A stretch of DNA of 33,300 nt from an uncultured Bacteroidales bacterium. GTDB lineage: Bacteria; Bacteroidota; Bacteroidia; Bacteroidales; Paludibacteraceae. Location: contig CALDPN010000191.1 of the NCBI GenBank assembly GCA_937911235.1, forward strand, positions 1 through 33,300, written 5' to 3'. Each line of letters opens with the position of its first letter. The first letter of the stretch is position 1. Below, in pieces: positions 26,306-33,300 of the stretch. The translations under genes and the position numbers were made by a program. The notes under the pieces are model-generated. The model was not told the DNA's origin, ran no database searches, and was given only the letters and a program-made list of their open reading frames with translations.

Positions 26306-26527
26306 ATGTATTGGACATTAGAACTAGCATCAAAATTAGAAGATGCACCATGGCCTGCAACAAAAGAAGAGTTAATCGACTACGCTATGCGTTCTGGAGC
26401 ACCTCTAGAGGTAATTGAGAACCTTAACGAAATCGAAGACGAGGGGGATGTTTACGAAACTATAGAAGATATCTGGCCAGACTATCCAAGTAAAGAAGAC
26501 TTCTTCTTCAACGAGGACGAGTATTAA
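26306..26527 (+). CDS. Small acidic DUF2795 protein
   Basis: A 73-residue protein beginning MYWTLELASKLEDAPWPATKEELIDYAMRSG, the hallmark of Bacteroidota DUF2795 proteins, with a strongly acidic C-terminus (EDFFFNEDEY). No signal peptide, cysteine or membrane segment. It has its own promoter and precedes the T9SS operon, which has a separate promoter. The function is not known to me. Strong promoter and small size suggest an abundant regulatory or chaperone-like protein (inference). Confidence 0.85.
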   Translation: MYWTLELASKLEDAPWPATKEELIDYAMRSGAPLEVIENLNEIEDEGDVYETIEDIWPDYPSKEDFFFNEDEY

Positions 26528-26530
26528 AAT

Positions 26531-26561
26531 TTTGATTTTACACAATTTTTATATATCTTTG
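26531..26561 (+). promoter_or_regulatory. Promoter of the porP-gldKLMN operon
   Basis: TTTG (26531-26534) and TATCTTTG (26554-26561), 19 bases apart, match both elements of the Bacteroidota promoter. The leader to the porP ATG is about 75 bases. It lies only 4 bases after the DUF2795 stop. Confidence 0.75.
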
Positions 26562-26638
26562 CATATATTTGAGAAGATTTTACGCAATAACAACATTAGC
26601 TTTCTGCAAACGTTAGAACGCGATTTATACAATTAAAG

Positions 26639-27583
26639 ATGAAAAAAATCGTTACTACTGTAGTGCTTTTTTGTTTTGCGTACATTTCATTCGCAGGGCA
26701 AAACATCATTTTCAGCCAATATGGCTTGAATCTAAATACATACAATCCTGCAGCGGCAGGTTGTAACGACATGATAAATGTTTTTGGAACATTTAGGTCA
26801 CAATATGCTGGACTTGAGGGCGCACCTATGACATTTGACGTTGCCGTAGATGCCTCTTTCGATATTGTAAATACAAAACATGGTGTAGGTCTTTCATTTT
26901 ATGACAATAGCTTAGGATTGTTTGTTTTTCAAGACATCAACCTACAATATGCATACCGTCATAAGATAGGCGAAGGTTACTTAAGTGGAGGTTTCTTTGT
27001 AAATTTCACCACATTAAAGTACGATACAAAACGTTTACACAACGTTGAGAGCGACTATCACTCAGAAAACGACCCTGCAATTCCAAAAAGTGAAGCAAAC
27101 GACTTCAAGATGGATTTAGGCGTTGGTTTTTTATACAAAACCAAAGATTGGTACGCTGGTATTTCCGCCTTAAACCTACTTGCACCAGAATATAGTTTGA
27201 GTTCAAGTTCAGATTTAACATTATTTAACAAAACTAGAAATTTATTTCTAATGGGTGGATACAATATATCGTTTAGAAACCCGTTATATAAATTGAAACT
27301 GTCGGCCTTAATTAATACAGACTTTATTTCTTGGACTGGTTTAATAAATGCCAATTTCGAGTATAAAGACATGTTTTGGGGCGGTTTAGGATACAGAATC
27401 GACGGTGCAGTGATATTCACAGCCGGCATCAGAGTACTAAACGGACTAGTTATTGCATACTCATACGACTTGCCTACATCTGGCTTAATAAACTCAGCAG
27501 GCTGTCACGAAGTGGTTGTATCATACAGTTTCAACATTGATTTGTCAAAAAAGAATAAATATAAAAGTATAAGATACTTGTAA
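26639..27583 (+). CDS. porP: T9SS membrane protein PorP/SprF
   Basis: A 314-residue outer-membrane beta-barrel with signal peptide (MKKIVTTVVLFCFAYISFAG). The start of the mature protein, NIIFSQYGLNLNTYNPAAAG, is the PorP/SprF signature, and the C-terminus is rich in alternating barrel strands (GGLGYRID, ITAG-type turns). In Porphyromonas, PorP works with PorK/L/M/N in type IX secretion and in Flavobacterium SprF serves adhesin export. It is the first gene of the operon, 20 bases before gldK. Confidence 0.93.
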   Translation: MKKIVTTVVLFCFAYISFAGQNIIFSQYGLNLNTYNPAAAGCNDMINVFGTFRSQYAGLEGAPMTFDVAVDASFDIVNTKHGVGLSFYDNSLGLFVFQDINLQYAYRHKIGEGYLSGGFFVNFTTLKYDTKRLHNVESDYHSENDPAIPKSEANDFKMDLGVGFLYKTKDWYAGISALNLLAPEYSLSSSSDLTLFNKTRNLFLMGGYNISFRNPLYKLKLSALINTDFISWTGLINANFEYKDMFWGGLGYRIDGAVIFTAGIRVLNGLVIAYSYDLPTSGLINSAGCHEVVVSYSFNIDLSKKNKYKSIRYL

Positions 27584-27603
27584 GTATAACCTTAAAATTA
27601 ACA

Positions 27604-29130
27604 ATGAAAAAATTACTTGCTCCTTTATTTGCGTTAGCTATTTTAAGCAGCTGTAGTAATTCTTCTAGCGGAGAATTAGTTGGTGTTAAGACAGAATCTT
27701 GGACTGAACCAAATCCTTACGGAATGGTGTTCATTAAACAAGGTTCATTTACCATGGGTCCTAACGACCAAGACGCTGCATGGGCTGCTTCTACACAGTC
27801 TAAAGTTGTTTCTATCGATGCCTTCTGGATGGACGAAACAGAAATAACTAACCGCGAGTACAAACAATTCGTTTATTGGGTAAAAGACTCTATTACCCGC
27901 GAAAAACTTATCACAGCCGAAGAAGAAGATCCAGGTTGGGAAACTTCTATTTTCGTTGACAGACGTAAAAAAGACTTGTCATACGAAAGCGAAAGAGAAG
28001 ACGCAACTAAAGGTTCTGTACTTTACAAAACCGGCGGTCGTCCTAATGACTCAGAAGAGGCAATAGAAAATCGTCGTCCAAAAATCAATTGGAAAGAAGA
28101 AATTCCATGGACAAAACCTACTACAGAAGCACAAGCTAAAGCTATAGACTCTATGTACTATTCTTCAGAAGAATCTATATCTCCTTCTCTAGAAGTTAAT
28201 GGTCATATCCTTAACTACAAATATTTATGGATTGACTATAACCAAGCTGCGCTTAAACGCAACAAATACAATCCAAACAAAGGTCGCTACGAAAGTGATT
28301 TATCTCTACTTGGTAAAGGTAAAGACTCTGCAGACGTAATGGTTAAAAAAGATACATCATACGTTGACGAAAACGGATATATCGTAAACAAAACCATGTT
28401 CGTAGAACTAAAAAGCCGTAGAGACTTCATCTCATCTCGCATTATCAACGTATATCCAGACACACTTTGCTGGATTCGTGACTTCACATACGCATACAAC
28501 GAACCATACATGAAAATGTACTTCCACCACGATGGTTACGGAGACTATCCTGTAGTAGGTGTAAACTGGGAACAAGCAAGTGCATTCTGCCACTGGCGTA
28601 CACAATACTACAATGCTGCTCAAGCAAGCATGGGTAACCCTATCGTGCAAGACTATCGTCTTCCAACAGAATCTGAATGGGAATACGCAGCTCGCGGTGG
28701 TCGTGAACTTTCAATGTACCCTTGGGGTGGCACATACGTGCGTACAGCTAAAGGTTGCTTCCTTGGCAACTTCAAACCAATGCACGGTAACTATACTGTA
28801 GATGGTTATATGATTGCTGCTAAAGTAGGTTCATTCCCTCCAAACGACTATGGTTTATATGATATGGCTGGTAACGTAGCAGAATGGACATCATCTGCAT
28901 ACCACGAATCAAACTATAGCTTCGTAAATGACTTAAACCCAAGCTACAACTACAACTCTAAATCTAACGATCCTCAAATTATGACTCGTAAAGTGATTAG
29001 AGGTGGTTCTTGGAAAGACATAGGTTACTTCCTACAATGTGGTGCTCGCACATACGAATACCAAACAGAAGCTCGTTCTTACATCGGTTTCCGTTGCGTA
29101 AGAAGTGTTATCGGTGCAAACTATCAATAA
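27604..29130 (+). CDS. gldK: T9SS ring lipoprotein GldK/PorK
   Basis: A 508-residue lipoprotein: lipobox LSSC with C17 as the lipidated residue. The rest is a formylglycine-generating-enzyme/sulfatase-modifying fold (MVFIKQGSFTMG, EITNREYKQF, YRLPTESEWEYAARGG, GLYDMAGNVAEW, IRGGSW, IGFRC), in which catalytic cysteines have a structural rather than enzymatic role in PorK (known). With PorN it builds the large periplasmic ring under the outer membrane. About 58 bases before gldL. Confidence 0.94.
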   Translation: MKKLLAPLFALAILSSCSNSSSGELVGVKTESWTEPNPYGMVFIKQGSFTMGPNDQDAAWAASTQSKVVSIDAFWMDETEITNREYKQFVYWVKDSITREKLITAEEEDPGWETSIFVDRRKKDLSYESEREDATKGSVLYKTGGRPNDSEEAIENRRPKINWKEEIPWTKPTTEAQAKAIDSMYYSSEESISPSLEVNGHILNYKYLWIDYNQAALKRNKYNPNKGRYESDLSLLGKGKDSADVMVKKDTSYVDENGYIVNKTMFVELKSRRDFISSRIINVYPDTLCWIRDFTYAYNEPYMKMYFHHDGYGDYPVVGVNWEQASAFCHWRTQYYNAAQASMGNPIVQDYRLPTESEWEYAARGGRELSMYPWGGTYVRTAKGCFLGNFKPMHGNYTVDGYMIAAKVGSFPPNDYGLYDMAGNVAEWTSSAYHESNYSFVNDLNPSYNYNSKSNDPQIMTRKVIRGGSWKDIGYFLQCGARTYEYQTEARSYIGFRCVRSVIGANYQ

Positions 29131-29188
29131 TATAAAACTAATAAATAAACAATAATAATTTAACTTTAATAATTAAATACTTAAACTT

Positions 29189-30025
29189 ATGGCAAAACAA
29201 AGCTTTTTAAGCAGCCCTAAAGGCAAAAAAATGGTAGGTTATGCTTACGGTTTCGGTGCTGCTATCGTTATCGTTGGTGCATTATTCAAAATTCTTCACC
29301 TTCCAGGTGCATCTGTAGTGTTAACATTAGGTATGGGTACTGAGGCTATCCTTTTCGCCCTATCTGCATTCGAAGATCCACACAAAGAATACCACTGGGA
29401 AACAGTATTCCCACAACTAGAAGGTGGTGAAGGTGGTGCAATCCTAGGTGGTGCTGCTCCAGCTGCTTCTAAAGCAGGCAACAGCATCGACGACATCGCA
29501 AACGCTGGTGGTCTATCTCAAAGCGACGCTCAAAAACTTAACGAAGGTATCCGCAAACTTAGCGAAACTGCAAACCAAATCGCTGACGTTACAGCTGCTG
29601 TTTCTGCTTCAGCAAACTATGCTAAAAACATGAACGCTGCTTCTGACGCTATCGCTTCTTTCGCTGCTACACAAGCTTCATTAAAAACATCTTCAGACTC
29701 TCTATTTGCATCTTATAAAACCGTTGCTGAAAGCATGGCTAACGTTGCATCTGACGCTGAAGGTTATATGAAAGAAATGCAAGGTATTACTAAAAACCTT
29801 TCTGCTATCAACGCAAGCTACGAAATGCAAGTTAAGAGCATCAGCGCTCAAACTGAAATCGTTGAAAGCGTTAACAGCAACCTTAACAAAATCGGTTCAG
29901 CTATGGAAGCTGCTTCTGCTCAAACAGAACAATTCAAAGACCAAGCAACTAAACTTACACAACAAGTTAGCAGCCTAAACAACGTTTACGGCAACATGTT
30001 AAATGCATTTGGTGCTAGAATTTAA
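29189..30025 (+). CDS. gldL: T9SS motor protein GldL/PorL
   Basis: A 278-residue inner-membrane protein with two N-terminal hydrophobic segments (about 16-35 and 40-60, the latter ASVVLTLGMGTEAILFALSA). A Glu in the second segment fits the conserved proton-path Glu of GldL. A long Ala/Ser/Gln-rich cytoplasmic coiled-coil tail follows. GldL and GldM form the proton-driven motor that powers T9SS and gliding (known). The length is normal and Gln codons are all CAA. Confidence 0.94.
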   Translation: MAKQSFLSSPKGKKMVGYAYGFGAAIVIVGALFKILHLPGASVVLTLGMGTEAILFALSAFEDPHKEYHWETVFPQLEGGEGGAILGGAAPAASKAGNSIDDIANAGGLSQSDAQKLNEGIRKLSETANQIADVTAAVSASANYAKNMNAASDAIASFAATQASLKTSSDSLFASYKTVAESMANVASDAEGYMKEMQGITKNLSAINASYEMQVKSISAQTEIVESVNSNLNKIGSAMEAASAQTEQFKDQATKLTQQVSSLNNVYGNMLNAFGARI

Positions 30026-30063
30026 TAACTGATTCATTAACTTAAAAACTACACAATAATAAT

Positions 30064-31629
30064 ATGAGTGCAGCGAATTGTCCAGAGACACCGAGGCAGA
30101 AGATGATCAGTATGATGTACATCGTGCTAACAGCGATGCTTGCACTGAACGTATCTACTGATGTCTTAAACGGCTTCTCTCTAGTACAAGAAAGTCTTAC
30201 CAAGACTATCGAAAGTACTGAGATAAAAAACAAAGACCTTTACGAGCAATTTTCAGCTCTAAAGTCTCAAAACCCTAAAAAAGTTGGTGAATGGTTAGAC
30301 CTAGCAAACACTGTTAAAGCTAAAACTGACTCATTATATAATGTTATCGAAACATTAAAATATGACATCGTTAAAGCTGCTGATGGTGAAGGTGCTGACA
30401 TAAACAACATTCAAGGTAAAGACAACCTAGACGTAAGTGCACAAGTGGCTCTTCCTTCAGGTGTTATTCCACAAAACCAACGTGGTGTTATCCTTAAAAA
30501 TGACCTAAACAAATATGCTTCTTATATGGTTAGTCTTGTAAAAGACCCAGTTAAACAAGAAGCTATCAAACAAACATTCAATACAGAAGACAAAATCGTT
30601 AACGGCGACCCAATGTCTTGGGAAAATGCACGTTTCTCTTCTATGCCAGTATCTGCTACTGTAACTCTTATGACTAAGATTCAAGCAGACTTACGCAACA
30701 CAGAAGCAGAAGTTGTAAGTTTCCTTAAAAACCAAGTGGACGCTAGTGACTTCCGTGTGAACAAAATTACTGCAGAAGTTATCTCTGAAGCTTCATACAT
30801 CACTCGTGGTGGTACATATAAAGCTCGTATCATTCTAGCTGCAGTGGACTCAACAAAACGTCCTAAAATCACACTTAACGGCGAAGTGCTAGAATCTGAA
30901 GTTTACGAAAAACAATGTAATTCAGTTGGTCAATTTGACCTAGCAGGTACAATCGACCTTCCTCGTGCAGACGGTTCTACACAAACATACGACTTCAAGA
31001 GCTCTTACATTGTAGGTGAACCTACAGCTATCATCTCTGCTGATATGATGAACGTGTTCTACGCAGGTATCGAAAACCCTATCAGTGTTTCTGTTCCTGG
31101 TGTACCAGCACAAAACATCCAAGTATCTGTAAGCAATGGTCGTTTAACTCGCACAGCTAAAGGTTGGTCTGTACGTCCTACAAAAGCTGGCGTAGAATGT
31201 AAAATTTCAGTATCTACTAAAGGTGACAACGGAAAAGTTCAAAACATTGGTGCTAAACCATTCCGTGTGAAACTTCTTCCTCCTCCAGTAGCATATATCG
31301 AATACACAGCAGATGGTAACCCAGCTAAATACAAAGGTTCTCGTCCTATTGCTAAAGGTGCTCTAATCAGCGCTAAAGGCATTAAAGCTGAACTAGACGA
31401 CGCAGACCTAGACGTTAAATATCAAGTATTAGGTTTCGACCTAAACTTCTCAGACTCAATGGGTAACAACCTTGTAAAAGCTTCTTCTAGCGGTAGATTT
31501 ACAAGCGACCAACAAGATATTATGCGTAAAATGAGCAAAGGTAAAAAATTCTTCATCTCTCGTGTACGTGCTAAAGGTCCAGACGGTGTAGAAAAAATCC
31601 TTCCTCCAATAGAAGTAATTGTAAATTAA
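30064..31629 (+). CDS. gldM: T9SS motor shaft protein GldM/PorM
   Basis: A 521-residue protein with one N-terminal membrane helix (MMYIVLTAMLALNVSTDVL, about 17-35) after the family start SAANCPETPRQKMI, and a long periplasmic beta-rich region of four domains, as in the PorM/GldM shaft that spans the periplasm to the PorK-PorN ring. The first ~30 codons use CCG, AGG, CAG, AAG, GCG and CTG, which are rare in the rest of the gene. It starts 38 bases after gldL. Confidence 0.94.
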   Translation: MSAANCPETPRQKMISMMYIVLTAMLALNVSTDVLNGFSLVQESLTKTIESTEIKNKDLYEQFSALKSQNPKKVGEWLDLANTVKAKTDSLYNVIETLKYDIVKAADGEGADINNIQGKDNLDVSAQVALPSGVIPQNQRGVILKNDLNKYASYMVSLVKDPVKQEAIKQTFNTEDKIVNGDPMSWENARFSSMPVSATVTLMTKIQADLRNTEAEVVSFLKNQVDASDFRVNKITAEVISEASYITRGGTYKARIILAAVDSTKRPKITLNGEVLESEVYEKQCNSVGQFDLAGTIDLPRADGSTQTYDFKSSYIVGEPTAIISADMMNVFYAGIENPISVSVPGVPAQNIQVSVSNGRLTRTAKGWSVRPTKAGVECKISVSTKGDNGKVQNIGAKPFRVKLLPPPVAYIEYTADGNPAKYKGSRPIAKGALISAKGIKAELDDADLDVKYQVLGFDLNFSDSMGNNLVKASSSGRFTSDQQDIMRKMSKGKKFFISRVRAKGPDGVEKILPPIEVIVN

Positions 31630-31636
31630 TACATAA

Positions 31637-32521
31637 ATGATGAAAAAGTTTTTTCGAAACATATTAATTGGTTTGTTATCACTAAGTGCTGCTTCTGCAG
31701 TAGCGCAAGTAACTGATATTTCTTTCTTCACAGAAACAGGAGAAATACTATCAAACATGCCTACTAGTATAGATATGTCGGAGCGCGAGCCAGTGGAATA
31801 CAACAATCCTAGAATAGATGATGTCATCTGGCAGAAAACAGTATATCGTATTATCGACTTACGCGAAAAAATTAACTTCCCTCTGTATTTCCCAGAAGAA
31901 GCTAGTGACAATCGCCAAAGTCTATTCACTACTATTTTCCGTCTATACGAACAAGACAAAATTAAAGCCTACGAATATCTAGACAATAAAGAAATATTCA
32001 CAGAGGATAACCTTAAGCCATTTGATGAATTCGTTAAAACATACGACATCCTTTTAACTGTTCATACAGATTCAATTACAGGTGATACTTTAAGTGTAGA
32101 AATAGACGAAAGTAACATTCCTAACAGAGAAATCTTGAAATACTATGTTAAAGAAGTATGGTACTTCGACAAACACAATTCAGTGTTCACTGTTAGATTG
32201 ATTTCACTTTGCCCTATTTGGTACAAACAAGACTACGACATGGGTCTTCAAAAGTATCCATTATTCTGGGTTAGATACGACGAATTACGTCCTTACCTAG
32301 CAAAACAAGAAGCACTTCTTTCAGACAGAAACAATGGTGCTCGTGAAAGTATGGATGACTTATTCATCAAACGTAGATTTGGTAGTTACATCTTTAAAGA
32401 ATCATCTACCATGAACCGCAACTTGCTTCAATACAACAGCACCGCTGCTGAGATGCACAAAGAGCAAGAACGTATTAAAACTTCTATTATCAACTTTGAA
32501 CAAGATCTTTGGGAATATTAA
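31637..32521 (+). CDS. gldN: T9SS ring protein GldN/PorN
   Basis: A 294-residue periplasmic protein with signal peptide (KKFFRNILIGLLSLSAASAVAQ). Conserved segments include DDVIWQKTVYRIIDLREKINFPLYFP and VWYFDKHNSVFTVRLISLCPIW, followed by PLFWVRYDELRPYL. It binds PorK to form the outer-membrane-associated ring and contacts PorM. ATG 31637 or the next codon, ATG 31640, could be used. Last gene of the operon, 7 bases after gldM and before the terminator. Confidence 0.94.
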   Translation: MMKKFFRNILIGLLSLSAASAVAQVTDISFFTETGEILSNMPTSIDMSEREPVEYNNPRIDDVIWQKTVYRIIDLREKINFPLYFPEEASDNRQSLFTTIFRLYEQDKIKAYEYLDNKEIFTEDNLKPFDEFVKTYDILLTVHTDSITGDTLSVEIDESNIPNREILKYYVKEVWYFDKHNSVFTVRLISLCPIWYKQDYDMGLQKYPLFWVRYDELRPYLAKQEALLSDRNNGARESMDDLFIKRRFGSYIFKESSTMNRNLLQYNSTAAEMHKEQERIKTSIINFEQDLWEY

Positions 32522-32542
32522 TATTTCAATGATAAGTTTCAG

Positions 32543-32575
32543 GAAGCCAACTTGCAAAAGTTGGCTTCTTTTTTT
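32543..32575 (+). terminator. Intrinsic terminator of the T9SS operon
   Basis: GAAGCCAACTT (32543-32553) pairs perfectly with AAGTTGGCTTC (32558-32568) around a GCAA tetraloop, followed by seven T. A strong rho-independent terminator that separates gldN from the next gene. Confidence 0.92.
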
Positions 32576-32652
32576 ACTATATTTTTATATTTTTTATGAT
32601 TTATCCCTTCAATATTTATTACCGATATACCCTTTAAAACAAAGATATTCAT

Positions 32653-32660
32653 TATCTTTG
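32653..32660 (+). promoter_or_regulatory. Candidate -7 box of the PorG-like gene (TATCTTTG)
   Basis: TATCTTTG matches TAnnTTTG and lies after the operon terminator. No TTG is present at the usual upstream distance. The leader would be about 55 bases. Confidence 0.55.
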
Positions 32661-32718
32661 CATATTAAACCATAGTTAGTTTTATATTGAGGAAATTATA
32701 CTCTATTAAATTTATTAA

Positions 32719-33300
32719 ATGAAGACTAAAAACATTCTTAAACATAAGAGAATATACATGATATTCGCTCTTATGTTCTTTGGCTATGGTTTATGTAGTG
32801 CAGAATTCAACCACGAACTTGGTTTTTCGGGAGGTACTGCCTTTTATCTTGGTGATGCAAATCACGTTACACCATTCAATAGAGCACGTTGGTCTGCAGG
32901 TGGTTTCTATAGATACAATATAGACACACGCTGGGCAGTGAAACTAGACGTAAACTATGCAGAAGTAGAAGGCGACACAAGAGACTTTGGTTATATACTT
33001 CCAAATGGCCAAGCATACGCTGCCTTTAAAAGAGGTTTTGTTGATGCTCACGTGGCAGTTGAATTCAACTTTTTTGACATAGGCGAAAGCAACTACTCAG
33101 GTAGATATAAGTTTGATGCTACTCCTTACATCTTGTTAGGTGTGGGTGTATGTGCATACAACGACTTATACTCTGGCGAAAATATGTATAAACTTTCTAT
33201 CCCTTTTGCCATTGGCGGAAAGTGGAAGATAAACAAAAGATTAACACTAGGCATTCAATGGAGCATTCACAAGCTATTTACCGATAGCTTTGATGTAACC
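32719..33300 (+). CDS. PorG-like outer-membrane beta-barrel (DUF6089), 3' end cut off by window
   Basis: The frame is open from ATG 32719 to the right edge: 194 residues visible, the rest outside. A long N-region with a signal peptide (IYMIFALMFFGYGLCSA) precedes NHELGFSGGTAFYLGDAN, then RWSAGGFYRYNIDTRWAVKLD, both typical of DUF6089/PorG barrels, and alternating strands such as ATPYILLGVGV. PorG anchors the PorK-PorN ring to the outer membrane in Porphyromonas (known). Its place after porP-gldKLMN supports this call. A later in-frame ATG at 32758 is a possible start, but would shorten the signal peptide. Confidence 0.75.
   Translation, partial: MKTKNILKHKRIYMIFALMFFGYGLCSAEFNHELGFSGGTAFYLGDANHVTPFNRARWSAGGFYRYNIDTRWAVKLDVNYAEVEGDTRDFGYILPNGQAYAAFKRGFVDAHVAVEFNFFDIGESNYSGRYKFDATPYILLGVGVCAYNDLYSGENMYKLSIPFAIGGKWKINKRLTLGIQWSIHKLFTDSFDVT

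Noticed and set aside
26562..26638. Small RNA or riboswitch in the porP leader
   Set aside because: The 75-base leader is AT-rich and shows no convincing hairpin or known riboswitch core.
31456..31959. 167-codon minus-strand frame across the gldM/gldN boundary
   Set aside because: It overlaps two certain T9SS genes and shows no domain or start signal.

Overview
The window looks like Bacteroidota (order Bacteroidales) DNA. It carries a type IX secretion (Por/Gld) locus, PorQ, DUF4954 and DUF2795 proteins, a six-repeat ribosomal protein S1, and promoters of the Bacteroidota type (TAnnTTTG, often with an upstream TTG/TTTG). No rRNA, tRNA, CRISPR array, transposase or integrase was seen. No gene-free stretch exceeds 300 bases.

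Region 1 (1-10463) is a cell-wall and amino-sugar salvage neighbourhood. It holds a left-truncated two-domain family 2 glycosyltransferase, a DUF4922 (HIT-like)-SpoIID fusion coupled to it by ATGA, a convergent amgK-rapZ/murU-like pair, an AmpG-like permease and a BadF/BadG-type amino-sugar kinase. A large secreted macroglobulin-like protein follows. Together they read as uptake and cytoplasmic re-use of peptidoglycan sugars: AmpG import, kinase, MurU nucleotidyl transfer.

Region 2 (10472-12443) is rpsA with its promoter, a leader hairpin and a bidirectional terminator. rpsA is an intact frame but a mosaic. Its first ~305 codons use CAG for every Gln (11 of 11) and mostly AAG for Lys. After about 11496-11582 it uses CAA for every Gln (9 of 9), AAA, and many CTA Leu codons. 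The downstream genes follow the second style. This is either a recombination point or a join of two genomes.

Region 3 (12497-20700, minus strand) is one tightly packed, mostly overlapping operon: porQ-cmk-ispH-pfkA-uvrA-ubiA-radical SAM. Region 4 (20701-26204, plus strand) holds a TonB-family transducer, then hflX, DUF4954, a SAM methyltransferase and a PduO-type cobalamin adenosyltransferase. Two genes here are broken. hflX carries a diverged 77-base out-of-frame duplicate, and the methyltransferase has an in-frame TAA. The hflX join also looks like two different alleles spliced together, so the window may be a composite of two or three genomes.

Region 5 (26222-33300) is a T9SS core operon: porP, gldK/porK, gldL/porL, gldM/porM and gldN/porN with their own promoter and a strong terminator. 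A DUF2795 gene precedes it, and a right-truncated PorG-like beta-barrel gene follows it behind a separate promoter. With PorQ in region 3 this covers the outer-membrane ring, the motor and substrate-shuttle accessories of the secretion machine.

The best leads are: (1) a possible cytoplasmic peptidoglycan-salvage set built around two unusual fusions (HIT-like-SpoIID without signal peptide, and AmgK-RapZ); (2) the coupled UbiA/radical SAM pair; (3) the two mosaic joins, which must be settled before the gene order is trusted.
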